DNA of 64,000 nucleotides from Sphingomonas aurantiaca (GCF_003050705.1 NZ_QAOG01000008.1:1-64000); one strand, 5' to 3'. Numbered from the stretch's first letter, positions 15,662 through 25,837 are shown. Made by a program: numbers and translations. Notes: generated from the sequence alone by a model not told the origin.

Positions 15662-17701
15662 ATGCGCGTATCTGTTCCGTGCGCGAGCCTGCGTCTGCTT
15701 CTGCTGACTGGCGTTGCACTATGCCCTGCGACGGCGCTCGCACAGGCCGTCGACTATCAGGCGTTACAGGAGACCGTCGGTGAGCCGGTCACGACCAGTG
15801 TCACTGGCAAGCCGCAACGTGCCTCCGAATTGCCCGCATCGACTGTCGTCATCACGCGGACTGATATCGCCCGCTCGCCTGCGCGTGATGTCCCCGGGTT
15901 GCTTAAGACCTATGCTGGCGTCGATGTGAACCGCTGGACTGCGGGTCAGAGCGATGTTGCCGTTCGCGGCGGCGTGCAGACTTACAATGCGCGGCTGCTG
16001 GTTCTGGTGGACGGTCGTCAGGTCTATCTCGATCATTACGGAATGACCGACTGGAACCTGCTCGGCGTCCAGCTGGAAGAGATTCAGCAGATCGAGCTGG
16101 TCCGTGGCCCTGCCAATGCCCTGTTCGGGTTCAACGCTGCCAGCGGCGTCGTCAACATTATCACCCGGCGTGTCGGGGACGCTCCGTCGGCAGCCGCTAC
16201 AGCGGAGCTGGGCAACCACGGGATCGGCAAGCTGGCAGGATCGCTGACGTTGCCCATCACGCCGATGATCGGACTTCGCATGGCCGGCGCCCATGCACGC
16301 GAGGACGAGCGCAACGTCTCGTCGAGGCTTGCGCAGCCCCTCCGGGTCTTCGATGTCGCCAGCGACCAGATTTCGGGCGACGTTACCGGCGTATTTGACG
16401 GACTGGAAGCTGTTATCGGCGGCGGTCATGCCGTCAACAGGCAGGTTGAGTATCTGCCAAGCCAGCTGCTGTCCAACCAGCACTATCGCAGCAGCAACGT
16501 CCATGGCTCGGTCGCGCGGGACACGAGCTGGGGCGGCGTCACGTTGAACGGCTACATCAACTGGCTTAATGCCAAATATGGTGCCGGCACGATCGCCAAC
16601 GCCAACGATGCGCTTGTGCTCAAGAACAGGATCATCGTCACGCAGGCATCCTCGTTGGTGAGCTTGGACAGCACGAACATGCTGCGGCTGGGCGTGGAGT
16701 ACCGCAACAATCGTTTGGTCTCCGCGTTCCAGTTTGCTGAGCGCGTCGCCTATGACGTCGTATCGGGCAATGCGATGCTCGACCTGCATCCGGATGATCG
16801 TGTCTCGCTGACAGTTGCCGGGCGGCTCGACCAGCTCTGGCTCCATCAGTCGGGTATGATTTCGCAGCCCGCCTATGACGATCCGCGTGATTTCGACCGC
16901 GCCTTCACCCGGTTCAGTTTCAATGCCGCGGTGCTCGTTCATACCGGCAGGCAGGGCCTGCTGCGTATCAACGGCGGCCGCGGATACCAGCTGCCTTCGC
17001 TCGCAACATTCGGAAGCCGCCTGCCGATCGCCACACCGTCGCCGATTCCGGTCTTCGTTGCAGGCTCCCCACGCCTCTCGCCCGTGCTCATGTGGAGCGG
17101 TGAGATGAGCTATAGCCATGCGCTTGGGGCCACCCGCCTCGAGGCCACCGCCTTTGTCACAAGCACCGAGAACGCCATTGCCTCACCCGGCGATGGACTG
17201 CAGACGGAGCTGTTCCTGTCGCCGCAACCCTCGCTCGTGGCCCGGTTTCGGGCCACGGGAAATTACACCACCTATGGAACCGAGCTGTCCGCCTCCGGCG
17301 CGATCGGGAGTCTTACATGGCGTGGCAATTACACCTGGACACATACCGACGAGCAGTTGACGGCGCTTACACTCCCCATCCCCTACGCTCTGTCGCCCCG
17401 ATCAACGACGCCGGTCCACAAGGCCAATCTCACGTTGGGCTATGACGCCGGGAGGGTGTCGATTGCCGGCGTAGCGCGCTACACGTCGGCGACCCGCCAA
17501 TTTGCGTTCTCCTCGACCCCGCAGCTTCTCCTCTACCATGTAGATGATGCGCTTGCCCTCGATGCTCGCGTTGGCTTCCGCCTTACTCCCGCGCTCGAAG
17601 CGTTTGTGGCAGGCGAGAACCTGTCCTTGGCCAACAGCGCGGCGGCGTCCCCGATCCCCGCGGATCGACGCGTGCGCGGTGGCCTACGCCTCGCATTCTA
17701 G
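15662..17701 (+). CDS. TonB-dependent outer-membrane receptor
   Basis: 679 residues. Signal peptide MRVSVPCASLRLLLLTGVAL ending ATALAQA, then a plug domain (about 40-170: RASELPASTVVITRTDIA, VPGLLKTYAGVDVNRWTAGQ, QIELVRGPANALFGFNAASG, VVNIITRR) and a 22-strand beta-barrel to the end (GLRLAF, C-terminal aromatic). No classic TonB box is obvious; EPVTTSVTGKPQRAS near residue 40 may serve. The layout is like BtuB/colicin I receptor-type transporters; the ligand is unknown. A YfiR-like gene in front and a GGDEF-EAL gene converging behind it form a c-di-GMP-linked cluster also seen in other proteobacteria. Start ATG 15662 is 2 bp after the YfiR stop. Confidence 0.9.
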   Translation: MRVSVPCASLRLLLLTGVALCPATALAQAVDYQALQETVGEPVTTSVTGKPQRASELPASTVVITRTDIARSPARDVPGLLKTYAGVDVNRWTAGQSDVAVRGGVQTYNARLLVLVDGRQVYLDHYGMTDWNLLGVQLEEIQQIELVRGPANALFGFNAASGVVNIITRRVGDAPSAAATAELGNHGIGKLAGSLTLPITPMIGLRMAGAHAREDERNVSSRLAQPLRVFDVASDQISGDVTGVFDGLEAVIGGGHAVNRQVEYLPSQLLSNQHYRSSNVHGSVARDTSWGGVTLNGYINWLNAKYGAGTIANANDALVLKNRIIVTQASSLVSLDSTNMLRLGVEYRNNRLVSAFQFAERVAYDVVSGNAMLDLHPDDRVSLTVAGRLDQLWLHQSGMISQPAYDDPRDFDRAFTRFSFNAAVLVHTGRQGLLRINGGRGYQLPSLATFGSRLPIATPSPIPVFVAGSPRLSPVLMWSGEMSYSHALGATRLEATAFVTSTENAIASPGDGLQTELFLSPQPSLVARFRATGNYTTYGTELSASGAIGSLTWRGNYTWTHTDEQLTALTLPIPYALSPRSTTPVHKANLTLGYDAGRVSIAGVARYTSATRQFAFSSTPQLLLYHVDDALALDARVGFRLTPALEAFVAGENLSLANSAAASPIPADRRVRGGLRLAF

Positions 17702-17794
17702 TGCACCGTCAAACCCGGTCCGGGTTCGCGAGCTGCCAATTCAGCCGGGCCTGATCCTCAGGTCCGGATAAACCTCATAGCGGGTCCAGTACTG

Positions 17795-19957
17795 TTAGGC
17801 CGCGACCTCGCGAGGCAGGCTGAGCAGGGAAGCTACCTCACCAAACGACGCCGGCTTGCCAAAAAAGTAGCCCTGCCCCTGCGTGCACCCTTTTCGCAAG
17901 AGCATCTCGGCCGCCGCGGCGTCTTCGATGCCCTCGGCCGTCACCTTCATGCCGAAGCTGAGCGCCAGCGAGATGATCGCGTCGACCAGCTTCTCACTCT
18001 CGACGCTCTCGGTGAGCGATTTGACGAAGCTCTGATCGATCTTGATCTTGTCGAACCTGAGGCGCCGCAGGTTGGATAGACTGGAATAGCCGGTGCCAAA
18101 GTCGTCGAGTGCCACGGTCATCCCGCTGTTGCGGAAGGTCGCCAGAACGCGTTCGGCCGCAACGATGTCGTCCATCACGGCGTCCTCGGTAATCTCGATC
18201 TCGAAACGCGCTGGCGACACCCCTTCGGCGAGGATGATGGCGATCAGTGTCTCGGCCAGACCCGGCTCTTCGAACTGGGTCGGTGAGATGTTCAATGCCA
18301 GCCGCAGGTGAGCGGGAATATGCCGGGCATCGATACACGCCTGTCGCAGGATCGAATGGGTCATCGCCGTGATCTGACCGGTGCTATCGGCAAGCCGGAT
18401 GAAGGCGTCGGGTGTGAGGAGCCCAAGACGAGGATGCTGCCAACGTGCCAGGATCTCAAAGCCGCAAAGGCCGCCATCCGAGAAGCGAACGATAGGCTGG
18501 TAGAACGGTTTGACTTGATCGAGGGCGATACCCTCGCGCAGTTCCTGCTCCATGCGACGGCGCTCGAACCGCGCGGCTTCCATCGATGGGGAGAACAGGC
18601 AGACGCCGCCCTTACTGTCGCGCTTGGCCTCGTACATCGCGATGTCGGCGGCATGCAGTAGTTCGCTGGCAGCGGCCCCGTCTTCTGGAAAGCGGGAGAC
18701 GCCGAAGCTGGCACCGACCGTGATCATGTTGCTGCGCCACGAGAGCGGTTGATGCAGCACGCTACTCGCCTGACGGGCCAACGCCATGCCACCGTTCATA
18801 TCCTTTTCGTCCGGCACGAGGATAGCGAACTCGTCCCCGCCCAGGCGCGCAATAATGCCGTGATCCCCACAGATGCTATGCAGCCGGTGCGCAACCGCCA
18901 TAAGGACCGTGTCACCGGCAGCATGGCCATGCGTGTCATTGGCGTCCTTGAAGCCGTCGAGATCGATCAGCACGATCGATAATCCGCTGCCAGCGGTCGT
19001 TGCAGCGTCTATGGCGAGTTCGAGCGCGTTACCGAACTCCCGACGGTTGATGAGCCCGGTCAGCGCATCGGTGCGCGCGAGCAACAGCGCCTCCTGCTCC
19101 GCAACGCTTCGGCGCTGGATCTCCTCCCGCAGCTGCACGCCGCGTTCAGCCGCCAATGCCAGCCAAGCATAGGATAGGCCGGCCACAACAAGAACCGCAA
19201 CCGTGACCAGGGCGACAAGCCACCGTGTCCGCCAGGCAGCGTCCTCGGCGTGATGGTGAGCATCGGCAATGCCTGACGCGGCAATCGCCTTGACCTCGGC
19301 CAATACGCGATCCGCATTGGAGCGAAACGGGCGCAGCATGGTGACGCTGGCGGTAAAGTCGACCTCGAGCATCGACGATACCACGCCAACCGCGTCATCA
19401 TATTTGCCAAGTTCGGCGACGGCCCGAGTAGCACGATAGCTGTCTTCAGGGTCGAGCACGTCTCGCTGCCCCGCCAGGTCGGCACTGATCTGATTGATCC
19501 TGTGGCGGATATCGGCCAGGCGCGTGTCGCTGTCAGCGGCGCGGCCGTTAGCCGACGCATCCACCAGCAGGCGGTACAGATTCCCATCTTCGTGATCGAA
19601 GCGTGCGGCGATCTCGCTCAACTTGACCGCGGTCTGCATGTCGTTGTCGACGATGAGGCTGTTGGCGTGTTGAACGTAGATTAGCGTGCCCAGGCACAGC
19701 GTCACGGCCAGCACGAGTAATACGATGACAGCCTTGGGACCAGCGATGTACCGAGGCCGCAGCGACGTCGGTGCGACTTCGGGCGCACTATTTGCGCCAA
19801 CCAACGCGTCGCTGGGTTCGACGAGTCCGTCGAGGCACTGTGTCCGACCTTCGTAAAGAGTGAATCGGGGAGCCTGAATCTTTGCGCGTCGAGCAAAGTG
19901 CGAGGTCCGCCGACCGATGCGTAAGGCCGCGCCTCGAATGGTCCGTCGATTGAGCAT
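17795..19957 (-). CDS. Membrane-anchored GGDEF-EAL c-di-GMP enzyme
   Basis: About 720 residues from ATG 19957; the frame is open to 20050. A long polar N-terminus precedes TM1 (AVIVLLVLAVTLCLGTLIYV), a periplasmic helical sensor region of about 165 residues, TM2 (WLVALVTVAVLVVAGLSYAW), then GGDEF (DLDGFKDANDTHGHAAGD, RLGGDEFAILVPDE) and EAL (CGFEILARWQHPRLG, ALDDFGTGYSSLSNL, KIKIDQSFVKS). The EAL motif reads EIL; the metal-binding Glu is kept, so activity is still possible. The periplasmic part resembles nitrate/chemoreceptor-like four-helix sensors. It converges with the TonB receptor and may take input from YfiR, whose gene is broken here. Confidence 0.87.
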   Translation of the reverse strand: MLNRRTIRGAALRIGRRTSHFARRAKIQAPRFTLYEGRTQCLDGLVEPSDALVGANSAPEVAPTSLRPRYIAGPKAVIVLLVLAVTLCLGTLIYVQHANSLIVDNDMQTAVKLSEIAARFDHEDGNLYRLLVDASANGRAADSDTRLADIRHRINQISADLAGQRDVLDPEDSYRATRAVAELGKYDDAVGVVSSMLEVDFTASVTMLRPFRSNADRVLAEVKAIAASGIADAHHHAEDAAWRTRWLVALVTVAVLVVAGLSYAWLALAAERGVQLREEIQRRSVAEQEALLLARTDALTGLINRREFGNALELAIDAATTAGSGLSIVLIDLDGFKDANDTHGHAAGDTVLMAVAHRLHSICGDHGIIARLGGDEFAILVPDEKDMNGGMALARQASSVLHQPLSWRSNMITVGASFGVSRFPEDGAAASELLHAADIAMYEAKRDSKGGVCLFSPSMEAARFERRRMEQELREGIALDQVKPFYQPIVRFSDGGLCGFEILARWQHPRLGLLTPDAFIRLADSTGQITAMTHSILRQACIDARHIPAHLRLALNISPTQFEEPGLAETLIAIILAEGVSPARFEIEITEDAVMDDIVAAERVLATFRNSGMTVALDDFGTGYSSLSNLRRLRFDKIKIDQSFVKSLTESVESEKLVDAIISLALSFGMKVTAEGIEDAAAAEMLLRKGCTQGQGYFFGKPASFGEVASLLSLPREVAA

Positions 19958-20105
19958 GTCTTGGCCACATGCCACTGACAAACCTAACAAACCCTTTTGG
20001 GTCACAGATAATCTGTGATTGGAACGAGCCGGGCTCCCCGTGCGTGCCATGGGCCGTATGTGCCCCGGTTTCCACCCAATCTACCGAAAGGCGGACCGTC
20101 CGCAT

Positions 20106-20757
20106 TCACCCTCGATGCCATTGATTCCAGGTCATGTGCGTTACCCGCGGTTGGCCACAGGAACAGACATCGCGTAGCCATTCACGCGATGCTGGCTCAT
20201 CCGCCGCCGCAATTTCGCGCCGCCACGTGCGCTTACCGATCTTGCGGCCGTCGAAGCCAAGCTTCGGCCACGCCACCTCGTTGCACGAGCACGCCCAAGC
20301 ATGGCCGGCAATGGCAGTCAGACGTCGCTCGACCCGGGGGGCATCGAAAGCGGTATTGTGGGCGATGGCGACGGTGGTGCTGACGATCAGGCTTGCCGCC
20401 TCGTCGGCATCGATCCGTTTGCCGATGACATCGGCATCGGTGATGCCAGTCAGCCGGGTGATCTCCGCCGGGATCGCTGTACCGGGATCCTCGAACCACT
20501 GTCGGACCTGACCGACCCGTACGATCATACCACGGGCATCGAAGGCGATACGCTGGATCGCCAGATCGATGATCGGATGATCCGGATCGAGCCCGATCGT
20601 CTCTACGTCGATCACTACAGCGGTGCGGACCAGCCCCTGCGGTGTGACGACGGGATAACGGGCAGGTGGCGGCAGCGCGCGCAGCACCCGGTAATCGACA
20701 TGCGCATCGAGGAGGGCCGCGGCACGCTCGTGAGATGAGAGATCATGACCGATTGGT
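20106..20757 (-). pseudogene. Truncated DEDD 3'-5' exonuclease (DNA pol III epsilon-like)
   Basis: The minus strand encodes HERAAALLDAHVDYRVLRAL, RTAVVIDVETIGLDPDHPII (ExoI motif DxE), PAEITRLTGITDADVIGK, IVSTTVAIAHNTAFDAPRVE (ExoII) and HAWACSCNEVAWPKLGFDGR. Relatives then have a stretch ending in an Exo III HRASND-type motif; here the sequence turns into unrelated residues (KIGKRTWRREIAAADEPAS) and stops at 20106. The third catalytic motif is absent and no in-frame ATG precedes the domain. I treat it as a decayed gene; if the C-terminus is real, it lacks the residues needed for catalysis. The upstream boundary is approximate. Confidence 0.55.
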
Positions 20758-21191
20758 CGTGTCGCCAGCCATGGTGACCGGCTGGCACCTGCGCTGTGGC
20801 GCTCGCGGCTACCCGCTGGCGGACGGGCAACGCCGATGTCATATCGCTCTACCACGAGCGGTCGACCGTCTGTTGTCGTTGTGCCGGGTGGCCATGACTC
20901 TCTCGGCACGAAGCTCGGCGATGACGTCATCAAGATGCTTTGCCAAAGTGAAAAGTTCGAGCGCGTGCAGGCATTCGTGGCAGTTCGAAGCCACCAATGG
21001 CGAGCTCGTCGGCTTCTCGAGCCGCCCCCCCCCTGCCCGAAGAGAACGGGCCTATCGACTGACTTGAATACGTTGACGCCATGTGCTGCAATCATAACAA
21101 TGCGCAGGACAATCGAACTAAGCGCTTTAGCTAAGCGTCTGCTTCCGTTACGAATGCCTGGGACGGCAAGTACCCGTCCGGAGGTCTTCTG
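20758..21191. other. Probably degenerate region before paoA
   Basis: About 430 bases. A minus-strand frame near 20870-21000 reads LELFTLAKHLDDVIAELRAE, protein-like but short and ended by a stop. A tandem CTAAGCG repeat (CTAAGCGCTTTAGCTAAGCG, about 21118-21137) lies in the probable paoABC promoter zone. No complete gene is seen. Confidence 0.45.
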
Positions 21192-21800
21192 ATGCCTGAT
21201 ATGGAGCACTTGCTGGGCGTGCCGCTGACGCGGCGCACCGCGCTCGGTGGGACCGCCGCGCTGACAGCGTCGAGCGTTATTTCTGAGAGCGATCCGGCGA
21301 TCGCAGCACCGCTCACCAAGCCTGTTGGCGTCCGGATGGCGATCCGGACGACGGTCAACGGCAAGGCGGTACCGGTAGAGATCGATGTGCGGACATCGCT
21401 GCTCGACCTGTTGCGTGAGCAACTGCACCTGACCGGCGCCAAGAAGGGCTGCGACCACGGCCAGTGTGGCGCGTGTACCGTTCACGTCGACGGTCGGCGT
21501 GTCGCGTCCTGCCTTACGCTAGCGGCCAAGGTGGACGGACGTGCAGTGACGACGATCGAAGGGCTTGCCGATGGCAAGACGCTGCATCCGATGCAGCAGG
21601 CCTTCATCGATCACGACGCCCTGCAATGCGGCTATTGCACACCCGGACAGATCATGGCGGCGGTGGCGTGCGTGCGCGAAGGCAACGCCACATCGAAGGA
21701 CCGCATTCGCGAATATATGAGCGGCAACATCTGCCGCTGCGGCGCCTATGTCGGCATCGTCGCGGCGATCGAGCAGGTTGCGGGAAGGGAGAAGGTCTGA
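21192..21800 (+). CDS. paoA: Aldehyde oxidoreductase [2Fe-2S] subunit (PaoA/YagT-like)
   Basis: 202 residues. A Tat-type leader (LTRRTALGGTAALTASSVIS) precedes the ferredoxin fold. First cluster: GAKKGCDHGQCGACTVHVDG with a further Cys in RVASCLTLA; second cluster: LQCGYCTPGQIM and SGNICRCGAYVGI. This is the xanthine-oxidase-family two-cluster subunit that passes electrons from the molybdenum site to FAD. As in E. coli PaoA, the Tat leader of this subunit would carry the whole complex to the periplasm. It overlaps paoB by TGATG. Confidence 0.9.
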   Translation: MPDMEHLLGVPLTRRTALGGTAALTASSVISESDPAIAAPLTKPVGVRMAIRTTVNGKAVPVEIDVRTSLLDLLREQLHLTGAKKGCDHGQCGACTVHVDGRRVASCLTLAAKVDGRAVTTIEGLADGKTLHPMQQAFIDHDALQCGYCTPGQIMAAVACVREGNATSKDRIREYMSGNICRCGAYVGIVAAIEQVAGREKV

Positions 21801-22819
21801 TGCGTCCCTTCACCTATGCACGACCCGAAAGCGCCGCCGCGGCAGTCCGAGCCTTTATGGCGGCGGGCGCTGGAGCGCATTATATCGCAGGCGGCACCTC
21901 GCTCTACGACCTGATGAAGCTTGACATCGAGAAGCCCCAGCATCTCATCGACGTCACGACGATCCGAGGGCTCGACGCGATCGAGACGAACGGCGAGCGG
22001 CTGCGCTTCGAGGCCCTCGCGCCGATGAGCGCCGTCGCGACCGACAAGGTCGTGCTGCGTGATTATCCCATACTTGCCGAGGCGTTGTGGAAGGCTGCCT
22101 CTCAGCAGTTGCGCAATATGGCGACAGTCGGCGGCAACCTGCTACAGCGGACCCGCTGCCTCTATTTCCGAAACGGTGCGGGCGGAACGTCGGTCGGCAA
22201 CACCTACCCTTGCAACAAGCGCGAACCGGGTTCGGGCTGCGCGGCGATCGGCGGGCTCGACCGCGGCCAGGCTGTGCTCGGCCAGAGTTCGTCGTGCACC
22301 GCCGTCTCGCCAGGTGACTGGCCCGTCGCGCTCGTCGCGCTCGATGCGTATGTCGAGGTGCTAGGCGCCGGCGGTAGCCGCGCCATCCCGATTGCCGAAC
22401 TCTATCGCCTACCGGGCAGCACGCCGAACCTGGAGTTCACCTTGCAGCCAGGCGAGATGATCACGGCTATCGTCGTACCAAAGACGAAGGCAGGCCGGCA
22501 TTCGACATATCACAAGATCCGTGACCGCGAGAGCTACGCCTTCGCACTCGCCTCGGCCGCCGTCGCGTTGGACATGGACGGTGACACCGTGACGCGCGCC
22601 CGGATCGGACTTGGCGGGGTGGCGACCAAGCCATGGCGGGCGACCGCGGCAGAGGCGCTGCTGGCGGGTAAGCCCCTGACCCCGGCGACCGCGCTGGCGG
22701 CAGGACACGCCGCCTTCGCCGATGCCAAGGCGGGCCAGCATAACGGCTTCAAGATCGAACTCGGCGCACGGACCGTTGCCGATGCCCTGACTATTGCCGC
22801 AGCGAGGAACCGGTCATGA
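21800..22819 (+). CDS. paoB: Aldehyde oxidoreductase FAD subunit (PaoB/YagS-like)
   Basis: 339 residues from ATG 21800, sharing the A of the paoA stop. FAD-binding PCMH fold: AHYIAGGTSLYDLMKLDIEK, ATVGGNLLQRTRCLYFRNG, and a CO-dehydrogenase flavoprotein C-terminal domain (HKIRDRESYAFALASAAVAL). It contains the extra Cys-rich insertion of the PaoB group (RTRCLYFRN, YPCNKREPGSGC, SSSCTAVSPGD), which holds an additional [4Fe-4S] cluster. No signal of its own; it would be exported with PaoA. It overlaps paoC by ATGA. Confidence 0.9.
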   Translation: MRPFTYARPESAAAAVRAFMAAGAGAHYIAGGTSLYDLMKLDIEKPQHLIDVTTIRGLDAIETNGERLRFEALAPMSAVATDKVVLRDYPILAEALWKAASQQLRNMATVGGNLLQRTRCLYFRNGAGGTSVGNTYPCNKREPGSGCAAIGGLDRGQAVLGQSSSCTAVSPGDWPVALVALDAYVEVLGAGGSRAIPIAELYRLPGSTPNLEFTLQPGEMITAIVVPKTKAGRHSTYHKIRDRESYAFALASAAVALDMDGDTVTRARIGLGGVATKPWRATAAEALLAGKPLTPATALAAGHAAFADAKAGQHNGFKIELGARTVADALTIAAARNRS

Positions 22820-24969
22820 CCGCCCCCTTCCCCAACCGTCCCCGTGCCGATGCCCGCGAGAAGGTGATGGGTGCCGCGCGCTATGGCGCCGACCATCAGG
22901 TCGCCGGACTGTTGTATGCCATGCAGGTTCCGGCAACCATCGCGAAGGGGCGCATTGCCGCGCTGTCGATCGACGCGGCGATGCAGGTGCCGGGCGTTGT
23001 CCGCGTGCTGACTTCGAGCGACTTTCTACCGCCCCCGCCTGCGACCCCTGGCGCACCGCCCCCGCCTGCGACGCTGACGACGGACATTGCCTATCGCGGG
23101 CAGCCGGTTGCGCTCGTCGTCGCCGAGACACTCGAGGCTGCGATCGAGGGCGCCGAGGCCATCCGTCCGATCTACACCGTCGCCCCCGCGTTCACCTCGC
23201 TGATCGACCAGCCGGGGATGGTGCGCGAAGCCGTCAAGCCGGTTACGGCGGGCGATGCGATGCGGGCGATGGCGCGCGCGGTCACCCGGCACAAGGCGGA
23301 CTATGTCTCACCGCCACAGCACCATAACCCGATCGAGATGCTGTCGACCACGGCAATATGGGAGAACGGGCAACTCACCATCTACGAAAGCACGCAGAGC
23401 AGCAGCAACACAAAGGGTGCTGTCATGCGCAACATGCGCCTTACGCCCGAGCAGGTGACGGTAAAGAGCCCACAGATCGGCGGGGGCTTCGGCCAGCGTG
23501 GTGGGGCACAGCGCCAGACCGCCCTCGTCGCCCGCGCCGCAATGCTGCTCGGCCGACCGGTCAAACTCGTCCTGCCACGCGGGCAGATTTTCCATAACGC
23601 GACCTTTCGGCCAAAAAACCTTCACAGAATCGAGATCGGTGCGGATGCCAGCGGCAAGATGATCGCGGTGCGCTACGACGCCGATCAACAGCAATCGCGC
23701 GAAGGCCAGTTCCCGCCCGACTATCATGAGTCCGTGCCCATGCTGTACGGGATCGAGAATTACCACGGGACCGCCGCTAACCTGCGGATCGATACGCAGG
23801 CGCCAGGCTATATGCGGTCGCCAACGCCGCATCCATCGTGCTTCGCGTTCGAGAGCGCGGTGGACGAACTCGCCCTCAAGCTCGGCGTCGATCCGGTCGC
23901 CTTCCGACTACGCCACCGCGCGACGACCGACCCGATCCACGGCCATAAACTCTCGTCCTGCTATCTGTCGGAATGCCTGACGGAGGGCGCACGTCGGTTT
24001 GGTTGGGAACGGCGCAGTCTCCAGCCAGGCTCGATGACGCTGCCTGACGGCACGCAAGTCGGCTGGGGCGTAGCATCGGGTGCCTATCCGGGCTCTGCCC
24101 ATCCCAACATCGTGACGCTCCGCGTGAATGCCGACGGTACGACCCGGTTTGCGGCTGCCGGGCATGAGATGGGCCAGGGGATCCGCTCGACCATCGAGCA
24201 GGTTCTCGTACGCGACCTGGCGATCGATCCTTTGAAACTGGAGATCGCGATCGGCGATACCAGCGTAGCGCCACAGCATACGACGGCGGGATCCTGGGGC
24301 ACCGCGAGCGTCGTGCCCGCAGCGGCAGAGGCCGCCGCAAAGTTGAACACTGCCATGGCCGAGTTGCTGGCCGGGCGTCAGGTGGCGGGGAACCTCCACC
24401 GGCAGCTTGCCACCGTGCGGCGTCCCTCGCTCCAGGTTGAGGTCGAGCATGTTGCGGTCGACCAGGGTCCGAAGGATCTGGCGACGCTGCGCAAGGGCGG
24501 CACGGCGTTGGTCGGGCCGGATTATTCGACCTTTACGACCTACAGCTACATCGCCCACTTCGTTGAAGTTCATGTCGAACCCGGTACGCGGCGCGTCCGT
24601 GTGCCACGGGTCGTCAGCATTGCCGATTGTGGACGGGTGATCTCGCCGCGCACAGCCGAGAGCCAGGTTCGGGGCGGCGTGATCTGGGGCATTGGTGCGG
24701 CGCTCCGCGAAGCGACCGAGGTCGATCCGCGCTATGGCGGCTGGTTAAACAACGATCTTGCCGACTATGTCGTCCCGGTGAATGCCGACATTGGGTCCAT
24801 CGACGTCGGCTTCATCGATCGACCCGATCCTCTCATCAATGCCCTTGGCGCAAAGGGGCTCGGCGAAGTCGCCATGACGGGCTGTGCCGGCGCCATCGCC
24901 AATGCCATTCATCATGCGACGGGCAAGCGGCTCCGCGAGATGCCGTTCAGGATCGAAGATCTTCTGTAA
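22816..24969 (+). CDS. paoC: Aldehyde oxidoreductase molybdenum subunit (PaoC/YagR-like)
   Basis: 717 residues. Ald_Xan_dh_C domain (about 15-125), then the molybdopterin-cytosine-dinucleotide domains: SPQIGGGFGQRGGAQRQTAL, APGYMRSPTPHPSCFAFESA, FAAAGHEMGQGIRSTIEQVL, HTTAGSWGTASVVPAAAEAA. GAKGLGEVAMTGCAGAIANA holds the catalytic Glu. It oxidises aldehydes to acids with water as oxygen source, and PaoABC-type enzymes accept a wide range of aromatic aldehydes. A paoD-like cofactor-loading gene is not next to it, so maturation must come from elsewhere. Subunit sizes are normal. Confidence 0.9.
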   Translation: MTAPFPNRPRADAREKVMGAARYGADHQVAGLLYAMQVPATIAKGRIAALSIDAAMQVPGVVRVLTSSDFLPPPPATPGAPPPPATLTTDIAYRGQPVALVVAETLEAAIEGAEAIRPIYTVAPAFTSLIDQPGMVREAVKPVTAGDAMRAMARAVTRHKADYVSPPQHHNPIEMLSTTAIWENGQLTIYESTQSSSNTKGAVMRNMRLTPEQVTVKSPQIGGGFGQRGGAQRQTALVARAAMLLGRPVKLVLPRGQIFHNATFRPKNLHRIEIGADASGKMIAVRYDADQQQSREGQFPPDYHESVPMLYGIENYHGTAANLRIDTQAPGYMRSPTPHPSCFAFESAVDELALKLGVDPVAFRLRHRATTDPIHGHKLSSCYLSECLTEGARRFGWERRSLQPGSMTLPDGTQVGWGVASGAYPGSAHPNIVTLRVNADGTTRFAAAGHEMGQGIRSTIEQVLVRDLAIDPLKLEIAIGDTSVAPQHTTAGSWGTASVVPAAAEAAAKLNTAMAELLAGRQVAGNLHRQLATVRRPSLQVEVEHVAVDQGPKDLATLRKGGTALVGPDYSTFTTYSYIAHFVEVHVEPGTRRVRVPRVVSIADCGRVISPRTAESQVRGGVIWGIGAALREATEVDPRYGGWLNNDLADYVVPVNADIGSIDVGFIDRPDPLINALGAKGLGEVAMTGCAGAIANAIHHATGKRLREMPFRIEDLL

Positions 24970-25068
24970 TCAAGCCAAGGCGGAATGCCGGAGCTGAGAC
25001 GAGAGATCGCATACCTCCGACGTGTCGGGCGACATCAAATAGACTTTTAAATCATCGGATCCTGTTTG

Positions 25069-25605
25069 ATGTACTTACTTCCTCTGGCTGCGGCAGCAGC
25101 CGTCGTGCAATCGCCGGCTGCCACCACCGCGGTCAGGCCCGGCACGATAGCGATCGTGGCTGCGGATAGTCCGGCCACGTCTCCCGCTATCACGAAAACG
25201 TTCACGGACGCCGTTCAGCGAACGCTCCTTCGAACGCCTTTCCTGCCCCTCCCCGACGCAAACCACAGCCTTTACGTCGCAAGGGTCGAGGTATCGCAGA
25301 CTCAGCGCGGCGTCGTCCGGTCGGGCACCGATCGGTCGGATCGGCCGGCCATGGCGGCCGGGCTTGGCGGTCTGTCGCTGACCTTGCCTTCGGGGAAGGA
25401 TCAGCTGCACGGTCTGATCGTGACCCGTCTCGAAGTGACCGTGTCGCTGCGCCGCGATAATCACGTCGTATGGACAGGGCAGGCGACCACGGTGCGCGCT
25501 AGCGGCACACGATCGGGCACCCCCTCTGTTGTCGCTACGGCGCTTTCGGACGCTCTCCTGACGTGGTTCCCTCGGCAACTGCCGGGACCGCTGTCCGTGC
25601 CATAG
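25069..25605 (+). CDS. Secreted hypothetical protein
   Basis: 178 residues from ATG 25069. A short hydrophobic start (MYLLPLAAAAAVVQSPAA) looks like a signal peptide. The rest alternates beta-like stretches (PGTIAIVAADSPATSPAI, HGLIVTRLEVTVSLRRDN, HVVWTGQATTVRASG), loosely like DUF4136-type periplasmic proteins, but I cannot assign a family. It lies alone, 100 bp after paoC. Function unknown. Confidence 0.55.
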   Translation: MYLLPLAAAAAVVQSPAATTAVRPGTIAIVAADSPATSPAITKTFTDAVQRTLLRTPFLPLPDANHSLYVARVEVSQTQRGVVRSGTDRSDRPAMAAGLGGLSLTLPSGKDQLHGLIVTRLEVTVSLRRDNHVVWTGQATTVRASGTRSGTPSVVATALSDALLTWFPRQLPGPLSVP

Positions 25606-25837
25606 GGCCCATCAAGTAAGGCGGTTATCAGCCTCTGCTCTTCAACGACACGCGCGCGGCGACATCGCTCCTGGCTGCACGCTTCCGATCGTACCGTGAC
25701 GCGGTCGATGGCGACGACCAACGCAACGCCTGCGCAATCCCAACGCGCAGAGCATGGCTCGACCAACCCGCGCCATGCCTGCATGGGGTCCCCTGGGCGC
25801 ATGATGGCCGGCAGTGGTCAGATGCCAGGACTATACC

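Noticed and set aside
15764-17119. 451-codon minus-strand frame
   Set aside because: Antisense to the TonB receptor, which has clear plug and barrel motifs.
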